A stretch of DNA of 64,000 nucleotides from RYN-133 sp036497285 (GCA_036497285.1 DASXJR010000020.1:31696-95695), one strand, 5' to 3'. Shown: positions 9,329-18,476, counted from the stretch's first letter. Notes: generated by a model from the sequence alone, not told the origin. Numbers and translations are program-made.

Positions 9329-10258
9329 GTGACTGGCGGCGAACTGGTCGGGTTTTCCTGCGCCGCCCTGGCTGCGACGGGCAATGCAGTTGCGAACGTC
9401 ATGCAGCGCAAGGCCAGCGTGGAGCAACCTCCGGACCGCAAGTTCGGGCTCCGGCTGCTGCGTGAGCTGGTCACGACGCCGACCTGGTTGATCGGCTTCG
9501 CGGCCCTCGTCGCGTCGTTCGTGCTGCAGGCCGTCGCCCTCGGCCTCGGGCCACTCGCGGCTGTCGAACCGATCATCACCCTCGAGGTGCCGCTCACCTT
9601 GTTGCTTGCGTCGTCAGTATTCAAGTCGCGGCTCGGACGGCTGGAATGGACCGGCATCATGACGATGACCTTCGGCATGATCCTACTGATCGCCATCCTC
9701 AATCCGCAGCCCGGCAACGAATCCGCCGTCTCGCACGCGACCTATGTCGCCGCCGGCGGAGGCACGGTAGCGACGATCGCCGCGCTGGTAGCCGCCGCGC
9801 AGCGTGGTTCGGTCTTCTGGCGCACAGTCTGTCTCGGCGCCGCGGCCGGCACGAGCTTCGGCCTGACCGCGACGATGATCAAAGAGACCGTCGACAAAGG
9901 CAAGGCCGATGGGATCGTCGGCGTCCTGACGACCTGGCAGACCTACGTGGCGGTGGGATTCGGAATCGCCGGACTCGTTCTGGTCCAATGGGCGCTGCAC
10001 ACCGGGCCATTGCTTGCTGCCCAGCCCGGCTTCACCCTGATGGATCCGATCGTTTCCATCCTGTGGGGCGTGCTCGTATTCAACGAGGCGACGCGCACGG
10101 GCTGGGCACTCCTGCCGGCGACGTTGAGTGCGATTGCCGTCGGCGTGGGCGTCTCGATCATCGCGCGGTCACCGCTGTTCGACTCGACGGTCGCTCCGGA
10201 CGACAACCACATCGCAGAACTACCGACGCACACGGCGAGCCGCACGGCCGACACCTGA
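9329..10258 (+). CDS. DMT/EamA-like multipass membrane protein
   Basis: This 309-residue protein starts with GTG. About nine hydrophobic segments are visible in two halves (the first ends near GMILLIAIL; the second includes AAAGTSFGLTATMIKE and GFTLMDPIVSILWGVLVFNE). The motifs AVEPIITLEVPLTLLL and the repeated helical hairpins match DMT-superfamily proteins of the kind annotated as DMT family transporter in Actinobacteria. Substrate is unknown. It is convergent with the RTX glucanase gene. Confidence 0.8.
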   Translation: MTGGELVGFSCAALAATGNAVANVMQRKASVEQPPDRKFGLRLLRELVTTPTWLIGFAALVASFVLQAVALGLGPLAAVEPIITLEVPLTLLLASSVFKSRLGRLEWTGIMTMTFGMILLIAILNPQPGNESAVSHATYVAAGGGTVATIAALVAAAQRGSVFWRTVCLGAAAGTSFGLTATMIKETVDKGKADGIVGVLTTWQTYVAVGFGIAGLVLVQWALHTGPLLAAQPGFTLMDPIVSILWGVLVFNEATRTGWALLPATLSAIAVGVGVSIIARSPLFDSTVAPDDNHIAELPTHTASRTADT

Positions 10259-10283
10259 GCGATTCGGCCGTCACCCTGCCGGG

Positions 10284-12095
10284 CTAGCAGTCGGCCGGCA
10301 GATCGTCGGCGGCATCACCGAAGCAGGTGTCACCACCGCCCTGCCCGTCCAGATGGTCGGCACCTGCACTGCCAGTGAGCTGGTCGGCACCCGGGCCGCC
10401 GGCGAGCACGTCGGATCCGTCACCGCCGTCGAGTTTGTCGTTGCCGTCGTCGCCGTACAGGTAGTCGTCACCGCCGTTGCCGATGAGGTGATCGTTGCCG
10501 GCATCGCCGTACACGATGTCGCTGCCGCCCATGCCGCGCACGGTGTCGTCACCGCCACCGGCGCAGATGACGTCATTGCCGGGTGTGCCGACGAGCGTGT
10601 CGGACCTGTCCGTGCCGGTGATGGTGCATCCGCGCGGCGAGGTGTTGAACTCCTCCACTCCGAGTACCGGACGAATCTTGGCCGCGAAGTCGGGCGTGGC
10701 GAAGCTGGTGCGCATGATGTCGTTGCCGAGCGCGTTGCCCAGCGCCGCCATGATCATGCCTTGGTCCAGTGCAAGGTAGGCGTCCGAAGGGTGTTCGGTC
10801 GTCATGTTCACCGAGTCGCGGAACCCCCACTTGCCGTACATGTTCGGGATCGCCTCGAGCGTCGAGAGGTCCGTCATGACTTGCGTCGGCCGGTAGCGCA
10901 GCGCGAGGAATGCGGCGTGCGGCGTGACAACTCCGTTGGTGTAGGCGCTCGGCGGCGGGTCGGGTTTCGGGTCACGGCCGGGGCAGCCCGCGAAGCCGTG
11001 GTCGACCAGCGTGCTGTCCTCGTTCGACGCCATGCCGTTCGGGTCCATTCCGGCAGCGTCCACGCCGTACGCCCCGTAGCCGCCTTCGGGCGTGTTGGAC
11101 GGCGAGAAGCCCCACGCACCGTAGCCGGCGACGTTGAGGCCGTGGTCGATCTGGGCGTCGACCGTGTACGGGTGGTTCATCCGCCATGACCCCGCGCCCC
11201 ACTGCTCCTCGGGTACGAACAGCGACGGCATCAGTGCTTCGAACATCGATCCGCCCCAGCTGGGCGTGATCGTCGTGTCACGGTAGGGGTAGGCGCCGTC
11301 GTACACGCTCACCCCGTCGTAGGTACGTGTGAAGCCGGTCGGGCGGGTCTCCTGCCACGAGTAGTCGCAGTTGTCGGGGAACGACCGCCAGCGGCCGTAG
11401 TACTCCTTGCGCGGCAGTTCGCCTTTCGAAATGCCGATGTAGTCGGCGATGCGGCTCTCCGAGACGACTGTGTCGTAACAGCACGGCCCGTTGCCGTGCG
11501 CCGGCGAGTAGTTGAACAGGATGCGGTTCTGGCTCGGCACGTAGTAGAAGCCGAAGTCCATCGAGTCGTAGATCGCTTTCGCGCGCGCGGACAGCTCCGG
11601 CACGGCATCCTGCACGATCCGCAGCCCGGTGGCGAGCCAGCCGTTGTCGACCGAGGACAGGATCGGGTCGAGCGGCTCGCCGCTGGGCGGCCAGTACGTC
11701 AATTTCGAGCCGTCGCGGTGGTCGTACCAGTTGTAGTACTGGCCGTCGGGCTCGTGCCGCTCCATCCGTTCCAACGTGCCCATCGTCGTGCCCAACCGCG
11801 CCACCAGCTCGTCATGGCTGATGATGCCGAGCCGTTGCGCGGCGACCGCGCTCCACATGTACGCACCGATGTTGGTGATCGAGGTCTGTACGTCGGTATG
11901 ACCGCCCGAGTACAGCTGATCGGTCGGCAACCCGGACGGCGTGTCGACCATTGCGACGAAGGACTGCCACGTCGCCGCCGCGTAACGCCGCAGTCGCGCC
12001 GTGTCCGATTCGGACGCCGATGCGACGGAAACCAGACCGGGCGTGCCGAGCAGAACAGTAGCAATTGCGGTGAGGATGACGCCCAGTTTGCGCAT
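10284..12095 (-). CDS. Secreted COG5368/GH144-like glucanase with C-terminal RTX calcium-binding repeats
   Basis: This 603-residue exported protein has a Sec signal peptide (residues 1-28, cleavage near ASASE). Residues about 30-480 show the glucoamylase-like COG5368 fold: YYNWYDHRDG, SSVDNGWLATGLRIV, a SESRIADYIGISKGELP block, PSWGGSMFEALMPSLFVPE and ALDQGMIMAALGNALGND. Members of this group include GH144 endo-beta-1,2-glucanases. From about 495, nonapeptide repeats of GGxGxDxLx type (GGDDTVRGMGG, GDAGNDHLIGN, GDDGNDKLDGG) form a calcium beta-roll. RTX tails usually go with type I secretion; here a Sec signal is present instead. It is divergent from a secreted GH3 enzyme, so the pair probably degrades a beta-glucan outside the cell. 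Exact linkage is inference. Confidence 0.87.
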   Translation of the reverse strand: MRKLGVILTAIATVLLGTPGLVSVASASESDTARLRRYAAATWQSFVAMVDTPSGLPTDQLYSGGHTDVQTSITNIGAYMWSAVAAQRLGIISHDELVARLGTTMGTLERMERHEPDGQYYNWYDHRDGSKLTYWPPSGEPLDPILSSVDNGWLATGLRIVQDAVPELSARAKAIYDSMDFGFYYVPSQNRILFNYSPAHGNGPCCYDTVVSESRIADYIGISKGELPRKEYYGRWRSFPDNCDYSWQETRPTGFTRTYDGVSVYDGAYPYRDTTITPSWGGSMFEALMPSLFVPEEQWGAGSWRMNHPYTVDAQIDHGLNVAGYGAWGFSPSNTPEGGYGAYGVDAAGMDPNGMASNEDSTLVDHGFAGCPGRDPKPDPPPSAYTNGVVTPHAAFLALRYRPTQVMTDLSTLEAIPNMYGKWGFRDSVNMTTEHPSDAYLALDQGMIMAALGNALGNDIMRTSFATPDFAAKIRPVLGVEEFNTSPRGCTITGTDRSDTLVGTPGNDVICAGGGDDTVRGMGGSDIVYGDAGNDHLIGNGGDDYLYGDDGNDKLDGGDGSDVLAGGPGADQLTGSAGADHLDGQGGGDTCFGDAADDLPADC

Positions 12096-12213
12096 GATGC
12101 CTCCAAAGTCACCCTTGCACTAGTTCGTCCGCGGTCGCAACATATTGGACACGCTGTGTCTATTCGGAGGAAGCATCCGGCGTCGGACGCAGCGAACAGC
12201 TAGGTGGGATCGG

Positions 12214-14499
12214 ATGAGGCGCAGAGCAGTTCTGAGCATCGCCACGGCCGCTGTCACAGCCGCGGTAATCGGCGGCGGCGGGGTGATGGTGGGAACCCGG
12301 GCCGCGGCGCAGCCGCACCACGACGGCATCGAGCAACAGATCAGCGCGTTGATCGACAAGATGACAACCCAGGAAAAGCTCGAGCAGTTGCAACTGCTTT
12401 CCGACGGCCAGATCACCGATGCTGACGCCAAGGCCGGCGTAGGCAGCGTGTTCAGCCTGACCGACCCTGCCTTGATCAATCACTACCAGCACGTCGCAGT
12501 CGAGCAGTCCCGGCTGCACATCCCGATCCTGTTCGCCTACGACACGATCCACGGCTACCGCACGATCTTCCCCGTGCCGCTCGCCGCGGCCAGTTCGTTC
12601 GACCCGAGTGTTGCTCGTTCCGACGCGACGATCGGCGCCCGCGAATCGGCAACCGTGGGCATCAAGCAGGTGTACAGCCCGATGCTCGACGTCTCGCACG
12701 AACCGCGATGGGGACGCATCGTCGAGGGCAACGGCGAGGACCCGTACCTCGGCTCGGTCATGGGTGTGGCCCGCGTGCAGGGCGACCAGGGCAGCGACTA
12801 CAGCGCCCCGGACAAGGTTGTCAGCAGCCTCAAGCACTACGTCGCGTACGGCCAGCCCGAAGGCGGTCGCGAGTACAACACCACCGACATGTCCGAGCAG
12901 CGGCTGCGCAACGTCTACCTCGCGCCGTTCAAGGCGGCGATCGACGCGGGCGCCGGCACGGTGATGTGTTCGTTCAACGCGATCAACGGTGTGCCCGGCT
13001 GCGCCAACAAGTACACCGAGACCGACATCCTCAAGCATCAGTGGGGATTCGACGGGTTCATCGAGAGCGACTACACCGCGATCGCCGAGACCAGGGCGTG
13101 CCCGGGCGTGATGCCGGCCGGCGGCCCGTGTGGTCACGGCACCGCCGCGGACGGTCCGGAAGCGGCCGCGAACGCGCTCAACGCGGGCACCGACTCGGAG
13201 ATGGTCAGCACCAACATCCGCGACTACGGCGCGCAGTTGCTCGCCCAACACCGGATCTCGATGAACCGCCTGGACGACGCGGTGCGCCGCATCCTGCGCA
13301 TCAAGTTCCGCGCCGGGCTGTTCGCCCACCCCTACGTCGACCAGGCCAAGGCCGTCGACCCGGCGAGCTTCGTCACGGCGTCCGACCGGGCAGCCGCCCG
13401 CAAGGCCGCGGGCGAGTCGATGGTGCTGCTGAAGAACGACAACAACGCCCTGCCGCTCGACCCGTCCAAGAAGACTGCGCTGATCGGGCCGCTGGGCGAC
13501 TCGCAGCACGACATGCTCGGACCATGGTGGGGCCAGGGACGTGACGAAGACGCAGTCAGTCTCTATCAGGGCATGCAGAAGAAGTTCGCGAACCTCACCT
13601 ACACCCCCGCCTGCACGATGAGCCACGCCGAGCCGCCGGACGCAGCGACCGCGAACGACTGCACGGATACGTCCGGCTTCCCAGCCGCTGTGGCTGCCGC
13701 GAGGGCCGCCGACCAGGTCGTGCTCGCGCTCGGCGAGACACGCGAGATGGGCGGTGAGGCCGAGGCACGCACGTCGCTCGACCTGCCCGGCCAACAGCAA
13801 GAGCTGATCAACGAGGTCGCCGCCACCGGCAAGCCGTTCACCGTCGTGCTGTTCAACAGCCGTCCGCTCACGCTGAGTGACGTCGCGGCGAAGTCGCCGG
13901 CGATCCTCGAGGCCTGGTTCCCCGGCATCGAGGCGGGCAACGCCGTCACCGACGTGCTGACCGGCGACGTCAACCCCGGCGGCAAGCTCCCCGTGACGTT
14001 CCCGCAACGGCTGGGCCAAGTGCCGATCTACTACAACCACGAACCGACCGGACGGCCGTGCGATCCCACGCAGAAGTACAACTCGCGCTACCGCGACCTG
14101 AACTCCTGCGACCCGTTGTACCCATTCGGCTACGGGCTCAGCTACACGACCTTCGACACGTCCGGCCTGACGCTGGACAAGACGAGCGTGCCGAAGAACG
14201 GATCGGTGCACGTCTCGTTCACGATCACCAACACCGGCAGCAAGTCCGGTGACGACGTGGCGCAGCTCTACCTGCATGACCCGGTGGCGAGCATCTCGCA
14301 GCCGGTACGCAGATTGCGCGGGTTCGAACGCGTCACGCTCGCCCGGGGGGAGTCGACGACGGTGCACTTCACGATCGACAAGTCCGACTTCGGCTTCTAC
14401 GACAACCAAGGCAAGTTCGTCGTCGAGCCCGGCGAGATCGATCTCTACGCGGGTGACTCGTCCACGGCGACCATGATGAAGTCGTTCACCGTCCAGTAG
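12214..14499 (+). CDS. Secreted GH3 beta-glucosidase
   Basis: The ATG at 12214, with AGGTGGG upstream, gives 761 residues beginning with a signal peptide (RRRAVLSIATAAVTAAVIGGGG). Domains in order are GH3 N-terminal barrel, GH3 C-terminal alpha/beta sandwich (GESMVLLKNDNNALPLDPSKK) and fibronectin III-like domain (SGDDVAQLYLHDP). The nucleophile is Asp286 in FIESDYTAI. The acid/base loop is probably GETREMGGEAEARTSLDLPG. It hydrolyses non-reducing beta-glucosides. Placement opposite a GH144-like endo-enzyme suggests it trims the released oligosaccharides to glucose. Confidence 0.93.
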   Translation: MRRRAVLSIATAAVTAAVIGGGGVMVGTRAAAQPHHDGIEQQISALIDKMTTQEKLEQLQLLSDGQITDADAKAGVGSVFSLTDPALINHYQHVAVEQSRLHIPILFAYDTIHGYRTIFPVPLAAASSFDPSVARSDATIGARESATVGIKQVYSPMLDVSHEPRWGRIVEGNGEDPYLGSVMGVARVQGDQGSDYSAPDKVVSSLKHYVAYGQPEGGREYNTTDMSEQRLRNVYLAPFKAAIDAGAGTVMCSFNAINGVPGCANKYTETDILKHQWGFDGFIESDYTAIAETRACPGVMPAGGPCGHGTAADGPEAAANALNAGTDSEMVSTNIRDYGAQLLAQHRISMNRLDDAVRRILRIKFRAGLFAHPYVDQAKAVDPASFVTASDRAAARKAAGESMVLLKNDNNALPLDPSKKTALIGPLGDSQHDMLGPWWGQGRDEDAVSLYQGMQKKFANLTYTPACTMSHAEPPDAATANDCTDTSGFPAAVAAARAADQVVLALGETREMGGEAEARTSLDLPGQQQELINEVAATGKPFTVVLFNSRPLTLSDVAAKSPAILEAWFPGIEAGNAVTDVLTGDVNPGGKLPVTFPQRLGQVPIYYNHEPTGRPCDPTQKYNSRYRDLNSCDPLYPFGYGLSYTTFDTSGLTLDKTSVPKNGSVHVSFTITNTGSKSGDDVAQLYLHDPVASISQPVRRLRGFERVTLARGESTTVHFTIDKSDFGFYDNQGKFVVEPGEIDLYAGDSSTATMMKSFTVQ

Positions 14500-14503
14500 C
14501 ACC

Positions 14504-14543
14504 GTGGATCGAGGCCGGTCGCCCGCGGCCGGCCTCGATCCAC
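14504..14543 (+). terminator. Strong hairpin terminator after GH3 gene
   Basis: A perfect 15-bp stem (GTGGATCGAGGCCGG with its complement at 14529-14543) encloses a 10-base loop, starting 5 bases after the GH3 stop. There is no long T tract, as is common in high-GC actinobacteria. Confidence 0.85.
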
Positions 14544-14641
14544 AAACGGTAATCCCGCCTACGACGACGACCCGGAGTGCCGGTTCATCAGCCGCAGCAG
14601 CACCCCGGCTTCGATAACGTCGTAGGTGCAGACTCGGACAC

Positions 14642-15156
14642 ATGAGCGAGCCACGCACGCACCTCGATCAGCGCTTCTCCGAACCGAGCGCGTCCGCCCT
14701 CACGTGGGACGAGACCCGAGCGCGGATCGCGCAGGCCGAGCTGTTCTGGATCACGACCGTGCGCGCCGATGGCCGCCCGCACGTCACGCCACTGGTCGCC
14801 GTCTGGCACGACGGCGCGCTGCACTTCTGCACCGGCGCCGAGGAGCAGAAGGCGCTCAACCTCGCGGCCAACCCGAACGTCGCTCTGACCACGGGAACGA
14901 ACGCGTGGAACGCCGGCGTCGACATTGTCGTCGAAGGGCGCGCCGAGAAGGTCACCGACCGCGACCAGTTGACCGCGCTCGCCGCGGCGTGGCAGCGAAA
15001 GTGGGACGGGCGGTGGACCTTCGGCGCCGGCGAGGGCGGCTTCACGCACGACCCGGCAACAGCAGCAACCTCGCCGAGGTGTATGCCGTGCAGCCCACCC
15101 GGGCGTTCGCCTTCGGCAAGGCACCGGCGTCACACACGACGTACCAGTTCGCCTGA
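14642..15156 (+). pseudogene. Pyridoxamine 5'-phosphate oxidase-family protein, frameshifted near its C-terminus
   Basis: From the ATG at 14642 the frame encodes a PNPOx/F420-type split-barrel protein (ELFWITTVRADGRPHVTPLVAVW, HFCTGAEEQKALNLAANPNVALTTG) up to GGFTHDP at about 15055. The family continuation GNSSNLAEVYAVQPTRAFAF then appears one frame over and ends at a TGA at 15154-15156. One G seems missing in the run CCCGGCAAC (CCCGGGCAAC expected), which would restore a normal protein of about 171 residues. As written, the original frame runs on to 15436 as junk. A sequencing error or a real recent frameshift are both possible. Confidence 0.8.
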
Positions 15157-15269
15157 ACCACGTCCGTTGGGTCAGCTCACGCAAGCCCGCCCCGACGGCT
15201 GCCGGCGAAGCGACGTCCCTGCGGCCGCTCGAAGATCATCCCCAGCCACGAACTCGCCGAACTACAGCG

Positions 15270-16031
15270 TCAGCGCACCACGATCCGATGCGATGCGGAG
15301 ATCGCATCGAGGTCGCTCGATACGACCGACTGCAGCTGCCGGGTCGTCGCCTGCATCGCACCGGCTGCCCGCGGCGCCAAGACCGGAGCCGACGTTCGCG
15401 CGCGGTAGGCGCCTGCGGCGGAACCGTCCTCGGTGAGGGTGTTCACGAGGTCTTCCCGCAACGCACGGATCTGCGTCATCGCCGACCGGGACAGCTTTGC
15501 TGCGGCGGGTGCCCGCACGACGATCTGGACCGCCGCCGACGCGGTCCGGCACCGGAAGCAGGCCGCGTTCGTGCTCATCGCGCGATTGTTGGCCGACACC
15601 GACACTCCGGAACGGGTGACCACAATCTGCAACGACAGCGCCGCGCCGCCGCAACGCGCACAGTTCGCGGACCACGCAGCCGCCGCGTTGTCGGCGATGA
15701 TGACCTTCCCGCGATCGGCATAGATCACCTGCGTCGTCAGGGCTTGGCCCCTGCACCTGTTGCAGGTGCTCGACGCTATTGCGCTGGTTACTACGTGCAG
15801 TTCGGTTGCGTCCGTCGAGGCAAGTCGCGTAGACGAGCCGGCGGCCGAACGATTGTGTCGGGTCGGGATCGCCACCGATGCGGCTTGGAACTTCCGGGCG
15901 ATCGGCACAGGTGCCGGGGTGGAGGAAGCCGTGGCCGTTACGGCCGCTGCCACCGCGCCCGTCACGGCACAGACGACGCAGGCGCCGACCAACACCAGAT
16001 GTCTGCCGACGAAACCTGACTGCTCGCTCAT
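15270..16031 (-). CDS. Exported/membrane-anchored protein with three CxRC repeats, last gene of the peptide-protease operon
   Basis: The ATG at 16031 overlaps the stop of the protease-ATPase ORF (ATGA), giving 253 residues. Residues 11-36 are one hydrophobic signal/anchor segment. The outer part holds three units with CNRC, CARC and CFRC at Cys90/93, 124/127 and 158/161, an exact 34-residue period. Each continues xxxAxxxQ(V/I)(I/V) and is linked by Asn/Ala-rich stretches (ADNAAAAWSANC, SANNRAMSTNA). The N/A alternation resembles the core of the two short peptides encoded upstream. The CxxC pairs could form disulfides or bind metal. I recall similar N-A-rich CxxC repeats near M50 metalloprotease genes in actinobacteria, but function is unknown. 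Confidence 0.8.
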   Translation of the reverse strand: MSEQSGFVGRHLVLVGACVVCAVTGAVAAAVTATASSTPAPVPIARKFQAASVAIPTRHNRSAAGSSTRLASTDATELHVVTSAIASSTCNRCRGQALTTQVIYADRGKVIIADNAAAAWSANCARCGGAALSLQIVVTRSGVSVSANNRAMSTNAACFRCRTASAAVQIVVRAPAAAKLSRSAMTQIRALREDLVNTLTEDGSAAGAYRARTSAPVLAPRAAGAMQATTRQLQSVVSSDLDAISASHRIVVR

Positions 16032-18454
16032 GACATCTCCCACGCGCGGTCGTTGACGGTGCGGACGCTGGGTCCGGAACTGAATGCGTCGGCGACCGCG
16101 GCCGCGAGCTCGGTGAGCGCGTCGAGCGTCCGGGGCTTCAGATCGGACAGCGAGGTGCGGCCGCCGCCTTCGAGTGCCCGGTCCCACGGCACCGTCACCA
16201 CCGTCGCGCAGCGCAGGACGAAGTGCTCCTCGATGCGCTCGATGATCGCCGGCTTTTCTCCGCGCACGCCGTTCATCACGACGACGGCTCGCGCGACCAG
16301 CTCGCCGTAGCCGTGTTCACCGAGCCAGTCGAGGGTGAGGGCTGCCGCTCGTGCGCCGTCAAGCGCCGGGCGTAGCACGAGGACGAGCTGATCGGCCTCT
16401 GCCAGCAGACCCTGGTTGGCGCTGTCGAGGATCCCTGTGCCGGTGTCGAGCAGGATCAGGTTGTAGTAGTGATCGAGCAGGTCGATGGCGCGGTGATAGG
16501 CATCGCGATCGAGGGCCATCCCGATCCGCGGATCGTCGTCGGAGGCCAGTACCTCGAGCCGAGAGTCGTCTACCTGGCCGGTGTAGCCCCGCAGGTCGGA
16601 GTAGCTGGAGATCATGGTGGAGTCTGCGATCAGGTCGGTGATCGTGCGCTTACAGGGCTTGGTGGCCCGATGCGCGAGATTGCCCGCATCCGGGTTGGCG
16701 TCGACGGCCACGACTCGATCACCTCGGAGCTTGGCGTAGGTGCTGCCGAGTCCGAGCGCGGTCGTCGTCTTTCCCACGCCGCCTTTGCGGCTCATCACCA
16801 CCACCCGACGAGAGCCGGAGATCGGCGCGGTGATCCGGGCGAGCATCTCCGCCCGGTGCCGCTCCGCCGCCCCCGGGCCGAGGTTGACAGCGCCGCCGCT
16901 CGCGGAAAGGACCGCGCGCCTCCATCCGGTTTCAGGAACGACTCGCGGCGTTCCGAAAATCGAGTCATCGGTCAGTGCGTCGGCGGTCAGGCCGTCCGCA
17001 GGCTCATTCTCGCTGTTCGGCATTGTTGTCCCCTCCTCGGAGGGCGAACGTCTGCCGCCCGTCCCGTGTCGTGGTTGCTCTTTCGATCGAATGGGTGCAC
17101 GAGCCGCTCGCGTGACTCGCAGCACGATCTGCCTGGCCAGTTCCGCGAGCCCCAACAACGGCACGCACAGCAGGACGATTGAGAGGGCGGCAAGCAGCAA
17201 CGTCGCGATGTCGACGGACCGCCAGGCCGATCCCATGGCGCGCGCCTCGCGCGCGACTCCGCCGAGCACTTGTCGCACGATCAGTGGCAACGAGTACAGC
17301 AGCCAGGCGCATCCGAGCGTCAACACCGGCACGACGAGCACCACCCAGCCCACCACGATGCGGCGGGCGGCGGGACGCAACGCGCGCACTCTGGGGTCGG
17401 TCGGCCGTCCCGGTACGAGACTGATCAAGACGGGTCGCACACGGGCGAACAGGTCGGGCACGCCGGCGAGATCGGCAAGGACGAAGTACCCGTCGAAGCG
17501 CACGGTCGGTATCAGCTGTTGCGCCATCTCGAGATGCAGTAGCAGAACAGCCAACAGCAGCAGACCGTTGTGCGATGCGAGGAAAGCGGCGTTAAGAACG
17601 ACAACGCACCACACGTTGAAGTACAGGCCACCGAGATCGGTCCTGATCCGTCCTGCCCGGTCGAGCCGGTACGAGTCGGTGACGTCGGTGTAGAAGACCG
17701 GAAACAGCAGGTAGATCCCCATACCTATCGGTCCCGGCCGCGCGCCTCCGTAGGCACAAGCGGCCGCGTGACCGCACTCGTGGAACAGCGCGGCCAGGGC
17801 GAGGGTCGCGATCAGCGCGAGCAACAGCGGCGGAGTGGCGAGAACCCGCTCGAGGGCAGAGGTGACCTCACCTCCACCGAGGACGAGGACATCGAGCATT
17901 GTCGCGACGGCGAGCGCCAACAGCACAATCGACGGATGGAACAACGGCGCCAAAACTCGGGCGCAGCGGCGAACCGCGGGGACCGGCAGGAGCGTTCGCT
18001 GCAAACGCACGGAGAGCAACGGGTCCGCTCGGGGTTGCGGCCGCGGCGTCCCGGCCGACGTGCCGCGGCATGCTCGAATCAGTCCTACAGGTTCGAGTTT
18101 CTCTTCGATCAGTCGGTGCAGGCCTTCAACGGTGAGCTCGCGTCCGAACGCCGCGCTTACCGCAGCTGCCACTTGAGCCGGCTCCCGCTCGGCCGATACC
18201 TCGTGCACAACCAACTGCAGAAGCCGGGACAGTTGCACGACCTGACCGTCGCCCCGCCGGACGAGATACCGCGGCTCGATCAGCCCGGAACCCTGTGCCG
18301 ATCCGAGCTCGCGTGTTCCGGGCGCTCGGCACCATCGAGCGTCCGAGCGCGCAGTGGTCACGGGCGCCAACGTCCCTCCGTTGCACGATTCGTCAGCCGA
18401 TCGGCCGATTAACGCGACGTAGGTGAGGCCCGGCGGGGCACTGCCGGACCTCAC
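16028..18454 (-). CDS. PqqD-like/M50 membrane metalloprotease fused in frame to an EspI/MinD-like ATPase
   Basis: One 808-codon frame joins two proteins. Residues about 60-125 resemble a PqqD/RRE-type winged domain (EPRYLVRRGDGQVVQLSRLLQLVVHEV). Residues 165-445 are a site-2-protease-like M50 membrane domain with zinc motif HECGH (225-229) and the second metal motif in PTVRFDGYFVLADL (Asp321). From Met478 comes a deviant-Walker ATPase: KGGVGKTTT (about 557-564), AVDANPDAGNLAHR and LILLDTGTG, closest in style to the EspI/MinD ATPases of type VII secretion. Met478 (ATG at 17023) has its own excellent ribosome site, so the ATPase may also be made separately. The start is uncertain: GTG 18454 follows GGAAG, but GTG 18361 is also usable. 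It follows two peptide genes by 22 bases. Probable job: recognise the ELLPARETL leaders, cleave and help export the peptides (inference). Confidence 0.85.
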   Translation of the reverse strand: MRSGSAPPGLTYVALIGRSADESCNGGTLAPVTTARSDARWCRAPGTRELGSAQGSGLIEPRYLVRRGDGQVVQLSRLLQLVVHEVSAEREPAQVAAAVSAAFGRELTVEGLHRLIEEKLEPVGLIRACRGTSAGTPRPQPRADPLLSVRLQRTLLPVPAVRRCARVLAPLFHPSIVLLALAVATMLDVLVLGGGEVTSALERVLATPPLLLALIATLALAALFHECGHAAACAYGGARPGPIGMGIYLLFPVFYTDVTDSYRLDRAGRIRTDLGGLYFNVWCVVVLNAAFLASHNGLLLLAVLLLHLEMAQQLIPTVRFDGYFVLADLAGVPDLFARVRPVLISLVPGRPTDPRVRALRPAARRIVVGWVVLVVPVLTLGCAWLLYSLPLIVRQVLGGVAREARAMGSAWRSVDIATLLLAALSIVLLCVPLLGLAELARQIVLRVTRAARAPIRSKEQPRHGTGGRRSPSEEGTTMPNSENEPADGLTADALTDDSIFGTPRVVPETGWRRAVLSASGGAVNLGPGAAERHRAEMLARITAPISGSRRVVVMSRKGGVGKTTTALGLGSTYAKLRGDRVVAVDANPDAGNLAHRATKPCKRTITDLIADSTMISSYSDLRGYTGQVDDSRLEVLASDDDPRIGMALDRDAYHRAIDLLDHYYNLILLDTGTGILDSANQGLLAEADQLVLVLRPALDGARAAALTLDWLGEHGYGELVARAVVVMNGVRGEKPAIIERIEEHFVLRCATVVTVPWDRALEGGGRTSLSDLKPRTLDALTELAAAVADAFSSGPSVRTVNDRAWEMS
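17021..17039 (-). promoter_or_regulatory. Internal ribosome site and start inside the protease-ATPase frame
   Basis: On the coding strand GAGGAGGGG stands six bases before the ATG at 17023, in frame with both halves of the 808-codon ORF. This is among the best Shine-Dalgarno matches in the window and marks the ATPase domain start (MPNSENEPADG). It suggests either dual products or a recent loss of a stop codon between two genes. Confidence 0.7.
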
Positions 18455-18476
18455 CCACGGTCGCTTCCAGTGCTGC

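Noticed and set aside
12145..12213. Upstream start for the GH3 gene at 12145
   Set aside because: It would put 23 residues before a clear signal peptide; ATG 12214 has the good ribosome site.
15157..15436. C-terminal extension of the PNPOx frame to 264 residues
   Set aside because: The sequence after 15056 is low-complexity frame-shifted coding; the family C-terminus is in another frame.
16028..17023. ATPase as plasmid or chromosome partition ParA
   Set aside because: No parB or parS site, and its N-terminal part (ETGWRRAV...SASGGAVNLG) resembles EspI-type proteins.
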